Shown here: piece after piece, positions 34,274 through 43,561 of the stretch | How the letters are laid out: every line of letters starts with the position of its first letter | Numbering within the stretch: position 1 is the first letter of the stretch | Assembly (NCBI GenBank): GCA_002343985.1 | Contig: DDTB01000030.1 | Span: forward strand, 42,036 to 106,035 | Length of the DNA: 64,000 nt | Reading direction: 5' to 3' | Origin: Chitinophagaceae bacterium UBA2375 | Lineage (GTDB): Bacteria; Bacteroidota; Bacteroidia; Chitinophagales; Chitinophagaceae | Translations under genes and position numbers: made by a program | Notes under the pieces: model-generated | Seen by the model: only the letters and a program-made list of their open reading frames with translations | What the model was told of the DNA's origin: nothing | Databases searched by the model: none

Positions 34274-34654
34274 TTACTTCTTAGTTGCTTTCTTCTTACC
34301 GGCAACCGTTTTACGCTTTCCTTTGCGTGTACGGCTGTTGGTACGTGTACGCTGTCCGCGCACCGGCAATCCTTTACGATGGCGAAGGCCACGGTAGCAG
34401 GCGATATCCAGCAAGCGCTTGATATTCATTTGTACTTCACTACGCAGGGCGCCTTCGGTTTTGAACTCGCTGTTGATGATATTCCTGATGGCAGTTTGCT
34501 CATCATCATTCCACTGGTTCACTTTCTTATTCACATCAATACCTGCCTTGTCCAGGATGTAACGGGCAGTGGAACGTCCAATTCCGAAGATATAGGTCAG
34601 TCCAACCTCTCCCCTTTTGTTTTTTGGTAAATCAATACCGGCAATACGAGCCAT
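34274..34654 (-). CDS. rpsM: 30S ribosomal protein S13
   Basis: S13 sits in the 30S head and contacts P-site tRNA and L5. The 126-residue product begins MARIAGIDLPKNKRGEVGLT, has the helix-two-turn-helix (GIGRSTARYILDKAGI), and the basic tail GLPVRGQRTRTNSRTRKGKR. The last 15 residues extend slightly beyond E. coli S13. It follows rpmJ by 45 nt. Confidence 0.97.
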   Translation of the reverse strand: MARIAGIDLPKNKRGEVGLTYIFGIGRSTARYILDKAGIDVNKKVNQWNDDEQTAIRNIINSEFKTEGALRSEVQMNIKRLLDIACYRGLRHRKGLPVRGQRTRTNSRTRKGKRKTVAGKKKATKK

Positions 34655-34699
34655 AGTAATTAAATATGAGTTGTTTTGTTATTCAAGTTTACACGACAA

Positions 34700-34816
34700 T
34701 TAACCCTGCTTTTGCTTGTAGCGGGGGTTCTTCTTGTTGATCACGTACAGGCGGCCTTTCCTCCTGACGATCTTGCAATCGGCACTGCGTTTCTTGATTG
34801 AAGCTCTTACCTTCAT
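34700..34816 (-). CDS. rpmJ: 50S ribosomal protein L36, zinc-free form
   Basis: A 38-residue gene between infA and rpsM: it begins MKVRASIKKRSADCKIVRRK and ends PRYKQKQG. Compared with the usual zinc-ribbon L36 (Cys11, Cys14, Cys27, His33), only Cys14 remains; the others are Ser, Asn and Tyr, so it is a C-minus form that cannot hold zinc in the usual way. Gap to infA is 49 nt. Confidence 0.95.
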   Translation of the reverse strand: MKVRASIKKRSADCKIVRRKGRLYVINKKNPRYKQKQG

Positions 34817-34865
34817 TGTAATGGTTTTTTATGGTTTACGGGTCGAATGGTCGCCCCTTCTTCTC

Positions 34866-35084
34866 TTATTTATACCGGAAAATAATCCTTCCCCTGGTCA
34901 GGTCGTACGGACTCATCTCCACACCCACTTTATCGCCCGGCAGGATACGGATGTAATGCATGCGCATTTTCCCGGAGATCGTAGCCAGGATTTCATGACC
35001 ATTTTCTAACTTCACCTTAAACATGGCGTTACTGAGCGCCTCGATAATGGTTCCGTCTTGTTTAATGAGCGATTGTTTAGCCAT
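34866..35084 (-). CDS. infA: translation initiation factor IF-1
   Basis: IF-1 binds the 30S A site during initiation. The 72-residue OB-fold product begins MAKQSLIKQDGTIIEALSNA and ends SPYDLTRGRIIFRYK, of normal length and sequence. It is the first gene of the infA-rpmJ-rpsM-rpsK-rpsD-rpoA-rplQ operon here. In many bacteria secY (and map) stands directly upstream; here a divergent lipoprotein gene takes that place and a promoter lies in the 83-nt gap. Confidence 0.97.
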   Translation of the reverse strand: MAKQSLIKQDGTIIEALSNAMFKVKLENGHEILATISGKMRMHYIRILPGDKVGVEMSPYDLTRGRIIFRYK

Positions 35085-35097
35085 AAAATTGGGAGCG

Positions 35098-35131
35098 CAA
35101 AGATAAGAGAAAAAAAATAATTATTGTCCAA
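35098..35131 (-). promoter_or_regulatory. promoter of the infA operon
   Basis: Minus strand: TTG (complement of 35129-35131), 23-nt spacer, TATCTTTG (complement of 35098-35105), matching TTG-N17-23-TAnnTTTG. The infA ATG is 13 nt after the box, so the leader is very short. Confidence 0.7.
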
Positions 35132-35167
35132 AAAATAAGATATTGTGTATCAAACCTTACAATTAAC

Positions 35168-35833
35168 ATGAAAAAGCTATTCTTTCCAGCCTGTATTTTG
35201 GCCTTTGGATTGGCAGCCTGCAGCAAGGACGATCCTGCCCCAGCCGCTGATAAGTACATGACAATCAGCACAAACAGCCGGTGGATATACGATGTAACCA
35301 CCGATCCCGGCACAGCCGGCGCCAGCACTTTCCAGGATACCGTTACCGTAAGCCCTACGGATACCAGTATCAATGGAAGGTCGTACCGGATCTTTACCCA
35401 TTCCGGCGGAGGTTCTGATTATTACCATATCAGCGGGAGCGACTATTACCGCTTCCAGCAAGCCTCCGGCGGTGGACTTGACCTCTCTATTGAGGAACTG
35501 TACCTGAAAGACAATGCAGCCGTAGGCGCTAATTGGTCGCAAACAGTAAACGTGCCTGTTACCGGAGTGGGTACCCTCCCCGTGACCTTAACCAACAGCA
35601 TCCTTGAAAAAGGCAATAGTAAAGTGGTAAATGGCGTAACGTATAACAATGTCATCGCCGTAAAAACCGATATCACCGTAACCGGACTTCCCCCGGGTAC
35701 TATCACATCAAATATCAGGAGCTATTACGCCCCGGTTGTTGGATTGATCCAGGGCGATTACCAAGTGTCCATCCCGCTGGCCAGCGTCGATATCAACACA
35801 CAAACCCTGCTGAAATCGGCGGATATCCGTTAA
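35168..35833 (+). CDS. hypothetical lipoprotein
   Basis: A 221-residue protein with a lipoprotein signal (MKKLFFPACILAFGLAACSK; lipobox LAAC, so Cys18 would be lipidated; the following SKDD acid patch resembles Bacteroidota surface-export tails). The mature part is beta-rich with repeated Thr/Ser/Asn and short aromatic strands (SRWIYDVTTDPGT, YYHISGSDYYRF, SNIRSYYAPVVGLIQGDYQV). No family recognised. It is divergent from infA and followed by a strong terminator, so it is monocistronic. Confidence 0.75.
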   Translation: MKKLFFPACILAFGLAACSKDDPAPAADKYMTISTNSRWIYDVTTDPGTAGASTFQDTVTVSPTDTSINGRSYRIFTHSGGGSDYYHISGSDYYRFQQASGGGLDLSIEELYLKDNAAVGANWSQTVNVPVTGVGTLPVTLTNSILEKGNSKVVNGVTYNNVIAVKTDITVTGLPPGTITSNIRSYYAPVVGLIQGDYQVSIPLASVDINTQTLLKSADIR

Positions 35834-35867
35834 ACTTTTCGAGAGAATACAGGTCTAACCTTAATGG

Positions 35868-35897
35868 AACAGGCATCCCTAAAGATGCCTGTTTTAT
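35868..35897 (+). terminator. intrinsic terminator of the lipoprotein gene
   Basis: AACAGGCATC (35868-35877), loop CCTAAA, GATGCCTGTT (35884-35893), then a T-rich run. It is located between convergent genes and may serve both. Confidence 0.85.
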
Positions 35898-35914
35898 ATT
35901 TTATAAATTGATTA

Positions 35915-36628
35915 TCAGTCCATTATCTTCACTTCCGTACGCCTGTTCTGGGCCCTCCCTTCTTCGGTTTTATTGTCGGCAACCGGTTGCGTCATTCCAT
36001 AGCCCCTGGCCGTTAGCCGCTCCTGGGAAATACCCTTTGCAATCAGGTACGACATCACTGATTGGGCCCTCTCCTGCGACAAAACCATATTGGCAGCCGG
36101 TTTACCCACATTATCGGTATGACCGCCAATCTCAATCTTTACATCATCCTTTCTGTTCAGGAAAGCCACCAACTCATCCAATACCGTATAAGATTCAGGC
36201 TCCAGCGTAGCTTTACCGGTTTCGAAATTACAATCTTCCAACACAAAGGTTTTGGCAGGCAAAAACTGGATATTCACTTTAAATGCGTCTTTGTAATAGG
36301 CATTGCCTGTAAGTGCAGGGATGTTCAGTAGATTGTAACTGGTAGAATCTTTAAATCCAAGGATGAAAATTTCGTACTCATCCCCTGCCGGAAGCCTGAT
36401 GCTGAATTTTCCCTGCTCGCTTGAAATACCCTGGTATTCGCGCTGGTTAAGTTTGCTTTTGAAAACAATGATCTCATTATTCAGCGGGTTCTTTTTAAAA
36501 TCGGTGATCGACACATCCACGGGTGCGTCTTTGGGGATGCTGGCATTTTGCACAGGGGATTCCTGTTGCGCTAAACCAAAAAAGGGCAGCAAAAAGAGAA
36601 AAAAACTAAAGAATCGCTTGCGGTTCAT
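35915..36628 (-). CDS. OmpA-family peptidoglycan-binding protein
   Basis: A 237-residue envelope protein. Signal peptide MNRKRFFSFFLFLLPFFGLA, a beta-sandwich of about 100 residues resembling carboxypeptidase-regulatory or SusC-plug-like folds (PVDVSITDFKKNPLNNEIIV, SSEQGKFSIRLPAGDEYEIF), then a C-terminal OmpA domain with IEIGGHTDNVGKPAANMVLS and GYGMTQPVADNKTEEGRAQN, where the Asp and Arg bind diaminopimelate of peptidoglycan. It has no barrel. It lies 89 nt behind tgt. Probably tethers an outer-membrane or periplasmic component to the cell wall. Confidence 0.88.
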   Translation of the reverse strand: MNRKRFFSFFLFLLPFFGLAQQESPVQNASIPKDAPVDVSITDFKKNPLNNEIIVFKSKLNQREYQGISSEQGKFSIRLPAGDEYEIFILGFKDSTSYNLLNIPALTGNAYYKDAFKVNIQFLPAKTFVLEDCNFETGKATLEPESYTVLDELVAFLNRKDDVKIEIGGHTDNVGKPAANMVLSQERAQSVMSYLIAKGISQERLTARGYGMTQPVADNKTEEGRAQNRRTEVKIMD

Positions 36629-36717
36629 ATCATAAATAATTATTGAGGGTGAAGGTAATATATTCCACAAATTTCGGGCCGGGCAAATGTTAAATCTCAG
36701 AACGGGGAACTTTTGCC

Positions 36718-37857
<1,140 letters not shown>

Positions 37858-37877
37858 GATGGTATGATTCGGGGGCG

Positions 37878-37885
37878 CAAAGATA
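37878..37885 (-). promoter_or_regulatory. -7 box of tgt
   Basis: TATCTTTG on the minus strand, 20 nt before the tgt ATG. It supports the chosen start and excludes longer upstream starts. Confidence 0.6.
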
Positions 37886-37932
37886 ATCCTTAATTTAATC
37901 AGGGATGATATGCGGCACAAAGCGCTATACCG

Positions 37933-37940
37933 TATTTTTG
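37933..37940 (+). promoter_or_regulatory. -7 box of the family 2 glycosyltransferase gene
   Basis: TATTTTTG ends 5 nt before an ATG at 37946, the same arrangement as before kdsA and the GT9 gene. The fit to TAnnTTTG is exact but the region is T-rich. Confidence 0.5.
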
Positions 37941-37945
37941 CGGCG

Positions 37946-39079
37946 ATGCATTGGATTGAATTACTGCCAGACTGGCGACTGATATTGCTGATTGTTTTTT
38001 GCAGCATTGCTTTCATACAAATCTGTTACTACCTTTTTTTCTTTTTGCGACTGGCTTTGCACCGGCCTTCCCGGCGCGACAGTTCCCAAACACATGCCGT
38101 CAGTGTGGTTGTTTGCGCACGCGATGAAGCGGCCAACCTGGCGGTAAACCTGCCCGGCATTTTGGTGCAGGATTATCCCAGCACACATGAAGTGATTGTG
38201 GTGAATGACAATTCGTACGACGAAAGCAAATACATCCTCGAAGAATTGCACCGGGCATACCGGCAACTGCATATTGTGGAACTTAGGCAGGAAGCCAAAA
38301 TGATTCCGGGGAAAAAATTCCCATTGAGCGTGGGCGTTAAAACGGCTAAATACGAAATTCTTTTGCTAACGGACGCCGACTGCGTACCGGCCAGCGAACA
38401 CTGGATCAGGAGCATGCAGGACGCATACGGCGACCAAACGGAAATTGTATTGGGCTATGGCGCTTTTCATAAAACGGCCGGTTTCCTCAACAAACTCATC
38501 CGCTGGGAAACTTTTCACACCGCCCTTCAATACCTGAGCTATGCACTCGCAAAGGTTCCGTACATGGGCGTGGGCAGGAACCTTAGTTACAAGAAATCAG
38601 TTTTTTTCAGGCATAAGGGTTTCAGTTCGCATAACCATATCCCAGGCGGCGACGATGATTTGTTCATCAATATGGCGGCGAATAAAAAAAATGCCGCGAT
38701 CAATATCGCCCCTGAAAGTTTTACGCTCAGCAAACCCGCCGGCTCGTGGAAACAATGGATGAGCCAGAAACGCCGGCATTACAGTACAGGCAAGTATTAC
38801 AAACCCCTGCACAAATTTCTGCTGGGATTGTATGCCGCCTCACATTTTTTACTATACCCATTGCTGATCGCGGCCTTGATATATACAGACTGGCGCATCG
38901 TATTATCGTTTTTTGGTTTCCGGTTTTTATTGCAGGCATTTGTTTTCTGGAAAACCATGCGCAAGCTGAATGAAAAAGATTTATTCCCGCTATTCCCTGT
39001 TTTCGACATATGGATGTTCCTCTATTACCTGATCTTTGCACCGGCCCTGGTGCGCAAACCCAGGGCTACCTGGAAATAA
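37946..39079 (+). CDS. glycosyltransferase family 2, membrane-bound
   Basis: A 377-residue enzyme with an N-terminal hydrophobic helix (LILLIVFCSIAFIQICYYLF), a GT-A domain with VSVVVCARDEAANL, EVIVVNDNSYDES, LLTDADCVP (DxD-like metal site) and IPGGDDDLFINMAA, then QKRRHYSTGKY (Q-x-x-R-x-W-like) and two or three C-terminal membrane helices. Processive GT2 enzymes of this form build polysaccharide or glycolipid at the cytoplasmic membrane; product unknown. The start is 37946, 5 nt after a -7 box; 37910 is an alternative that would put that box inside the gene. Confidence 0.85.
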   Translation: MHWIELLPDWRLILLIVFCSIAFIQICYYLFFFLRLALHRPSRRDSSQTHAVSVVVCARDEAANLAVNLPGILVQDYPSTHEVIVVNDNSYDESKYILEELHRAYRQLHIVELRQEAKMIPGKKFPLSVGVKTAKYEILLLTDADCVPASEHWIRSMQDAYGDQTEIVLGYGAFHKTAGFLNKLIRWETFHTALQYLSYALAKVPYMGVGRNLSYKKSVFFRHKGFSSHNHIPGGDDDLFINMAANKKNAAINIAPESFTLSKPAGSWKQWMSQKRRHYSTGKYYKPLHKFLLGLYAASHFLLYPLLIAALIYTDWRIVLSFFGFRFLLQAFVFWKTMRKLNEKDLFPLFPVFDIWMFLYYLIFAPALVRKPRATWK

Positions 39080-39087
39080 ATAGGCAC

Positions 39088-39750
39088 ATGGAACCAAGCC
39101 AAACATATCAAACCCCGGAAATCATCTGGAAATATTTCGCGGATTTTACAGAAAAGGAAAAAACGCAAATCAGTAAACTGTACACGTTATACCTCGACTG
39201 GAACAGCCGCATCAATGTGATCAGCCGGAAAGACATGGATAATTTTTATTTACACCATGTGCTGCATTCGCTGGCGATCGCCGCTGCCTTTCAATTCAAA
39301 GCGGGCATGCAGGTGTTAGACCTCGGCTGCGGTGGTGGATTCCCCGGCATCCCTCTCGCTATACTTTTTCCCGAGACCTCGTTCCTGATGGTGGACAGCA
39401 TCAATAAAAAACTGACAGTGGTTAAAGAAGTGGCGCAGGAACTTGGATTGACAAATATTGCAACAAGGCATAGCCGCGTGGAAGACATCAGGGATAAAAA
39501 ATTTGACGCGGTGTTATCAAGGGCTGTGGCACCATTGAAAGACTTATGGACATGGAGCAAACCCCTGCTCAGAAAATATCAAACGGAAGATGAGCAAGTG
39601 CCGAATGGGTTGGTTTGCCTGAAGGGCGGGGACCTGGCGCAGGAAATTTTTGAGAGTGGTTGCAAACCTTATGTATGGGACGTAGATACGTTTTTTCCCG
39701 AACCTTATTTCGCGGAGAAACACATCCTGTACCTGCCATTCCGGAAATAA
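39088..39750 (+). CDS. rsmG: 16S rRNA (guanine(527)-N(7))-methyltransferase
   Basis: RsmG (GidB) methylates G527 of 16S rRNA using AdoMet. The 220-residue product has the AdoMet loop VLDLGCGGGFPGIPLAIL, followed by DSINKKLTVVKEVAQELGL and VLSRAVAPLKDLWTW. Length fits. I start at MEPSQTYQTPE, 8 nt after the stop of the upstream GT2 gene, with which it probably shares a transcript. Confidence 0.93.
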   Translation: MEPSQTYQTPEIIWKYFADFTEKEKTQISKLYTLYLDWNSRINVISRKDMDNFYLHHVLHSLAIAAAFQFKAGMQVLDLGCGGGFPGIPLAILFPETSFLMVDSINKKLTVVKEVAQELGLTNIATRHSRVEDIRDKKFDAVLSRAVAPLKDLWTWSKPLLRKYQTEDEQVPNGLVCLKGGDLAQEIFESGCKPYVWDVDTFFPEPYFAEKHILYLPFRK

Positions 39751-39803
39751 ACCCTACCTGTTTGAGGTATTGAAGCATTGGTTAAAAAAAAGAAGATTTG
39801 TAC

Positions 39804-40436
39804 ATGAGTATTTCTGTAGGCATAGTGGAAGATAACACCGACATCCTGATGGCGTTGGAGCAAATCGTGGGCTTGTCTGACGAATTAAGCCTGAGTTGTT
39901 CCTGCACGAGCGGTGAAGAGGCTTTGGTTCGTTTGCCCGAGATAAAACCTGATGTGGTTTTGATGGACATCAATCTGGGCGGGATGAATGGCATTGAAGT
40001 GGTGAAAAGGCTTAAGCCCTTGTATCCTACCATTCAGTTTATGATGTGTACGATTTACGAAGAGGATGAAAAAATATTTGAAGCGCTGAGCGCCGGTGCG
40101 AGCGGGTATATCACTAAAAACACGGCCCCCGGCAAGATGTTTGATGCCATTATGGAACTCTACCAGGGAGGAGCGCCTATGAGCAGCCAGATTGCCCGCA
40201 AAGTGGTTTCAGCTTTCTCCCATCGCACCAATGCCGCTTCTGAAGAAACACTGGAAGTGCTGTCACGCCGTGAGGCGGAAATCCTGGAGATGCTCTCCAA
40301 AGGACTGGTGTATAAAGAAATCGCGGAAGCCCTTTCCATCAGTTCGGAAACGGTGCGCAAACACGTGTATAATATCTACAATAAACTTCACGTATCCAAC
40401 CGGGTGGAAGCCGTCAATAAATATTTTGGCCGTTAA
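39804..40436 (+). CDS. orphan LuxR-family response regulator
   Basis: A 210-residue regulator. Receiver: acidic pair in VGIVEDNTDILMAL, phospho-acceptor Asp near 55 in VVLMDINLGGMNG, and Lys in SGYITKNTAP. HTH of LuxR type: LSRREAEILEMLSKGLVYK and SSETVRKHVYNIYNKL. No histidine kinase gene is adjacent, so its partner is elsewhere. It stands 53 nt after rsmG and is convergent with the M1 peptidase gene. The domain order matches the regulator at 11913 but the sequences are clearly distinct. Confidence 0.92.
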   Translation: MSISVGIVEDNTDILMALEQIVGLSDELSLSCSCTSGEEALVRLPEIKPDVVLMDINLGGMNGIEVVKRLKPLYPTIQFMMCTIYEEDEKIFEALSAGASGYITKNTAPGKMFDAIMELYQGGAPMSSQIARKVVSAFSHRTNAASEETLEVLSRREAEILEMLSKGLVYKEIAEALSISSETVRKHVYNIYNKLHVSNRVEAVNKYFGR

Positions 40437-40450
40437 CTGGTTTCGTGTCA

Positions 40451-42379
40451 TTACCACTCAAGTTCCAGCACATTATTCTTACGATCCACATCAGCCATGC
40501 GTTTGGTGGGGTCAATCTCCACTTTTTTCAGCTCAAGCAATTTATGTTTTACGCTCACGGTGTAAGTGGGATGCGTCCAAAACCAGGCCGGGTGTATCAT
40601 CCAGAACTGGCCGGGCCTTTCGTTTCTTTTGGCGCCGAACATGATATCCAGCGGTACATGGTGCTTTTCCGTTGAGCCGTCCTTAAATTGTAATTCAAGA
40701 TCAATGGGCATAGGCATTTGTCCTACCCTCTTCAGGCGGATATTCGCCATCTCCCCATCCTGCCAAAGGCTGTCGATGGCATAATTGATGGTTTTCGTGC
40801 CATATACCCAATACTCCTTATACCAGTCGAGTTTCATGTCACTAACGTTTTCGGCTATGCGCATAAAATCATTGGTATTCGGGTGGCGGAATTTCCACTG
40901 GTTATAATATTCGAGCAATACCTTATCGCGCAGCGGTGCGCCAATGATGTAACCAAGTTGCTCCAGGAAAACCTCCCCTTTTGAATATGAATTGATGCCA
41001 TAGGCGAAATTGCTGTTATAATGGTCGCTGTGTGTGGTCAGGGGTTCCGCCAATCCGCTCTTCACCAGGTTAAAATAACCTGCATAAGCGCCTGCATGGT
41101 CTTCGGGCAGGCTGTTGATCAGTTGCTTCAGGTTTTCGTTATCCGGCCTTTGTTTCAGGGCGTCACGGTAATCGTCGAGCGATGAGCGTTTGTTGTAAAA
41201 TTTGGATACCAGGTCTTCGGCGTAACTCGTGAAACCTTCATCCATCCAGGGGTACAGGCTTTCATTGGTGGCCAGAACCATCTGGTACCAGTTGTGCATC
41301 CATTCGTGGAAAGCCGTGCCCAGGGAAGGGCTGGCAACAAGTGTAGCCATGGCATACTCCATACCGCCGTCGCCACCCTGGATGAATGAATACTGCGGAT
41401 AAGGGTATTTGCCGAAATTCTTTTCGATAAAGGGCAGTACGGCGACAGCCGCGTCGGCTACTTTTTCCCAGGCGCTGTCGTTCTTCGCATTCCCTGGTTT
41501 ATAATCATATATCACATGGATATCCGGCCCCCCCGGAATTTTCCGGGTGATATGCCTGTACTCCGGATCGGCGGCCCAAACGAAATCGTGGATTTTATCG
41601 CCCACAAACCTCCAGGTGCGTTTAGCCTTCACCGTTGGCTTCAGGTCTGTGCCCGGTTTATCATATCCCCACCCTATCTCAGCGGCATTTTGCAGCATGC
41701 CCGTGGCGCCGATTTTGTAAGTGGGGTCAATCTGTATGCTGACATCAAAAGAACCGAACGGGCCATAGAATTCGCGGGCGACATATGGTGTTGGATGCCA
41801 TCCTTCCTCATCATAGGCGCAGATTTTAGGGTACCACTGGCTCATGCTGTAGCGTACGCCTGTTTGCGGGTTATCCCTTCCGCTGCGGCGGATCTGTAAT
41901 GGCACCTGCGCTTCAAACTCCAGGTCGAAAACCACTTTAGATTTAGGCAGGATGGGTTTGCTGAGGTTGACTTCAAGTATGGTTTCCTTTTCCGTAAATG
42001 ATTGCGGCACGCCGTTCAGTTTCACGGATTTAATTTTCTGGTAACCGATCTCTTCCGGTTTCAGGTTCAGTATCCTGTCTTTCACACGTCCATCCCAGTC
42101 GGGGCGTCCATTCACCTGCTGCTTACCCAATTCGCGGCTGCGGGCATCCATATTGCTGTTGGGCTGAAACGCGTTAAAGTACAGGTGAAAGAAAACCCTG
42201 TTGAGTTTATCGGGCGAATTATTGCTGTATTCCAGTTTTTGCTTGCCGGTAAAGCGATTGGTTTGCACATCCATATCGATCTGCATGCTATACTTCACCG
42301 CTTGTTGCCAGCGGGTTGTTTGAGCGTTTATCGACAGGAAAAAAATACTGGACAGGAGCAAAGAAAATACTTGTTTCAT
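40451..42379 (-). CDS. M1 family metallopeptidase (aminopeptidase N-like), secreted
   Basis: A 642-residue zinc peptidase. Signal peptide MKQVFSLLLSSIFFLSINAQ, an N-terminal beta domain, and a gluzincin catalytic domain with HEWMH and, 18 residues on, the Glu of DEGF (HExxH-x18-E). The exopeptidase GxMEN-like motif appears as GGMEYAM. A short C-terminal part follows. Periplasmic or extracellular; likely degrades peptides for nutrition. The signal peptide is best opened by the inner Met. Three short palindromes lie upstream. Confidence 0.9.
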   Translation of the reverse strand: MKQVFSLLLSSIFFLSINAQTTRWQQAVKYSMQIDMDVQTNRFTGKQKLEYSNNSPDKLNRVFFHLYFNAFQPNSNMDARSRELGKQQVNGRPDWDGRVKDRILNLKPEEIGYQKIKSVKLNGVPQSFTEKETILEVNLSKPILPKSKVVFDLEFEAQVPLQIRRSGRDNPQTGVRYSMSQWYPKICAYDEEGWHPTPYVAREFYGPFGSFDVSIQIDPTYKIGATGMLQNAAEIGWGYDKPGTDLKPTVKAKRTWRFVGDKIHDFVWAADPEYRHITRKIPGGPDIHVIYDYKPGNAKNDSAWEKVADAAVAVLPFIEKNFGKYPYPQYSFIQGGDGGMEYAMATLVASPSLGTAFHEWMHNWYQMVLATNESLYPWMDEGFTSYAEDLVSKFYNKRSSLDDYRDALKQRPDNENLKQLINSLPEDHAGAYAGYFNLVKSGLAEPLTTHSDHYNSNFAYGINSYSKGEVFLEQLGYIIGAPLRDKVLLEYYNQWKFRHPNTNDFMRIAENVSDMKLDWYKEYWVYGTKTINYAIDSLWQDGEMANIRLKRVGQMPMPIDLELQFKDGSTEKHHVPLDIMFGAKRNERPGQFWMIHPAWFWTHPTYTVSVKHKLLELKKVEIDPTKRMADVDRKNNVLELEW

Positions 42380-42485
42380 AATCTTGGGATTCGATGCCGA
42401 ATGTAACATAATGGAGCGTTAAAGCTATCTAAAATTATGATAGGAAAATAAACGCGTTCGTTAAAAATGATATGTGGTCATTTGA

Positions 42486-42559
42486 ATGTACATAACTGTG
42501 TTCTGTTTGTACAAAAGTGAAACTTCCTTTATCCAGGATTTGTGGAGTTTGTAAACAAA
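42486..42559. repeat. cluster of three TGTACA/TGTAAACA palindromes
   Basis: ATGTACAT (42486-42493), TTTGTACAAA (42506-42515) and TTTGT-AA-ACAAA (42548-42559) occur within 75 bp between rsmI and the M1 peptidase gene. The last two are about 43 bp apart, four helical turns. They may be operator sites; the AT-rich context makes chance possible. Confidence 0.35.
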
Positions 42560-42580
42560 TGCTGTGGTTGTCAAGAATCA

Positions 42581-43246
42581 TTACTCCTTTCCAGCAATTA
42601 CGATCACGATTTCGCCTTTTACGCCTTTCTCCGCAAAATAATCGTGCACTTCCTGCAAGGTGCCCCTTTTATTCTCTTCAAATTTTTTGCTCAGCTCCCT
42701 GCTCACGGAACATCTTCTGCCGGGGCCAAAATATTCGATAAACTGTGCAAGGGTTTTCACCAGTCGCATAGGGCTTTCATAAAAGAGCATGGTGCGTTCT
42801 TCTCCGGCCAGTTGTTTCAACAAGGTCTGGCGCCCTTTCTTCAGGGGCAGGAACCCTTCAAAACAAAACCGGTTGGTGGGCAAGCCGCTGTTCACCAATG
42901 CGGGTACAAAAGCCGTAGCCCCGGGCAATGTCTCCACCCTGATTTCCTTTTCGATACAAGCCCTGACCAGCAGGAAAGCAGGGTCGCTGATGCCGGGTGT
43001 GCCCGCGTCGGTAATCAAGGCCATGTTTTTGCCGGCCAGCATCTGCTCCACGAGGTGGCTGCTGACGCGGTGTTCGTTGTGCTGGTGATATGGCGTCACC
43101 GGTTTTTGAATGCCGTAATGGTTGAGCAGGACGGATGACGTTCGGGTATCTTCGGCCAGGATGAGGTCAACGGCGCCAAGCACTTCCACAGAACGGTAAC
43201 TCATGTCAGACAAATTGCCAATCGGGGAAGGTACAATGTACAGCAT
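42581..43246 (-). CDS. rsmI: RsmI-type 16S rRNA cytidine-1402 2'-O-methyltransferase
   Basis: A 221-residue SAM-dependent methylase of the tetrapyrrole-methylase fold. MLYIVPSPIGNLSDMSYRSV, AEDTRTSSVLLNHYGI, HQHNEHRVSSHLVE, ITDAGTPGISDPAFLLVRAC and FYESPMRL are RsmI signatures. It is shorter than E. coli RsmI (286), lacking the C-terminal domain, as is common for one of the two Bacteroidota paralogues. It is the last gene of pepP-pssA-purS-rsmI. Target assignment rests on family only. Confidence 0.88.
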   Translation of the reverse strand: MLYIVPSPIGNLSDMSYRSVEVLGAVDLILAEDTRTSSVLLNHYGIQKPVTPYHQHNEHRVSSHLVEQMLAGKNMALITDAGTPGISDPAFLLVRACIEKEIRVETLPGATAFVPALVNSGLPTNRFCFEGFLPLKKGRQTLLKQLAGEERTMLFYESPMRLVKTLAQFIEYFGPGRRCSVSRELSKKFEENKRGTLQEVHDYFAEKGVKGEIVIVIAGKE

Positions 43247-43311
43247 GGGCGATTGAATCGTGTACGTATAACGGTTAGGCTTAAACGAAATAAAATAAAT
43301 TACCCCGTTTA

Positions 43312-43560
43312 TCAGGAAAGGATGCTCACTTCAAACTGTTCCATCACCTGGTTTGCCAGCAGTTTGCGCGCGGCTTCCCTGGCAATCTCCAGCGCTTCTT
43401 CGGGATTAGAAGCTTCAACAGACAGGTCGATATGTTTACCGATGCGCACATCGGATACCGAACCCAGGCCGAGGTTCTTCAATCCACCCAGCACGGCTTT
43501 ACCCTGCGGGTCGAGCAATTCCTTGAGGGGCATAATTTTTACCTGGGCTGTATATGTCAT
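43312..43560 (-). CDS. purS: phosphoribosylformylglycinamidine synthase subunit PurS
   Basis: PurS joins PurL and PurQ to form FGAM synthase in purine synthesis. The 82-residue protein has the compact PurS fold: VKIMPLKELLDPQGKAVLGG, LGSVSDVRIGKHIDL and a final helix (EALEIAREAARKLLANQVME). purL and purQ are not beside it. Only 1 nt separates it from pssA, so translation is likely coupled. Confidence 0.93.
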   Translation of the reverse strand: MTYTAQVKIMPLKELLDPQGKAVLGGLKNLGLGSVSDVRIGKHIDLSVEASNPEEALEIAREAARKLLANQVMEQFEVSILS

Positions 43561-43561
43561 A

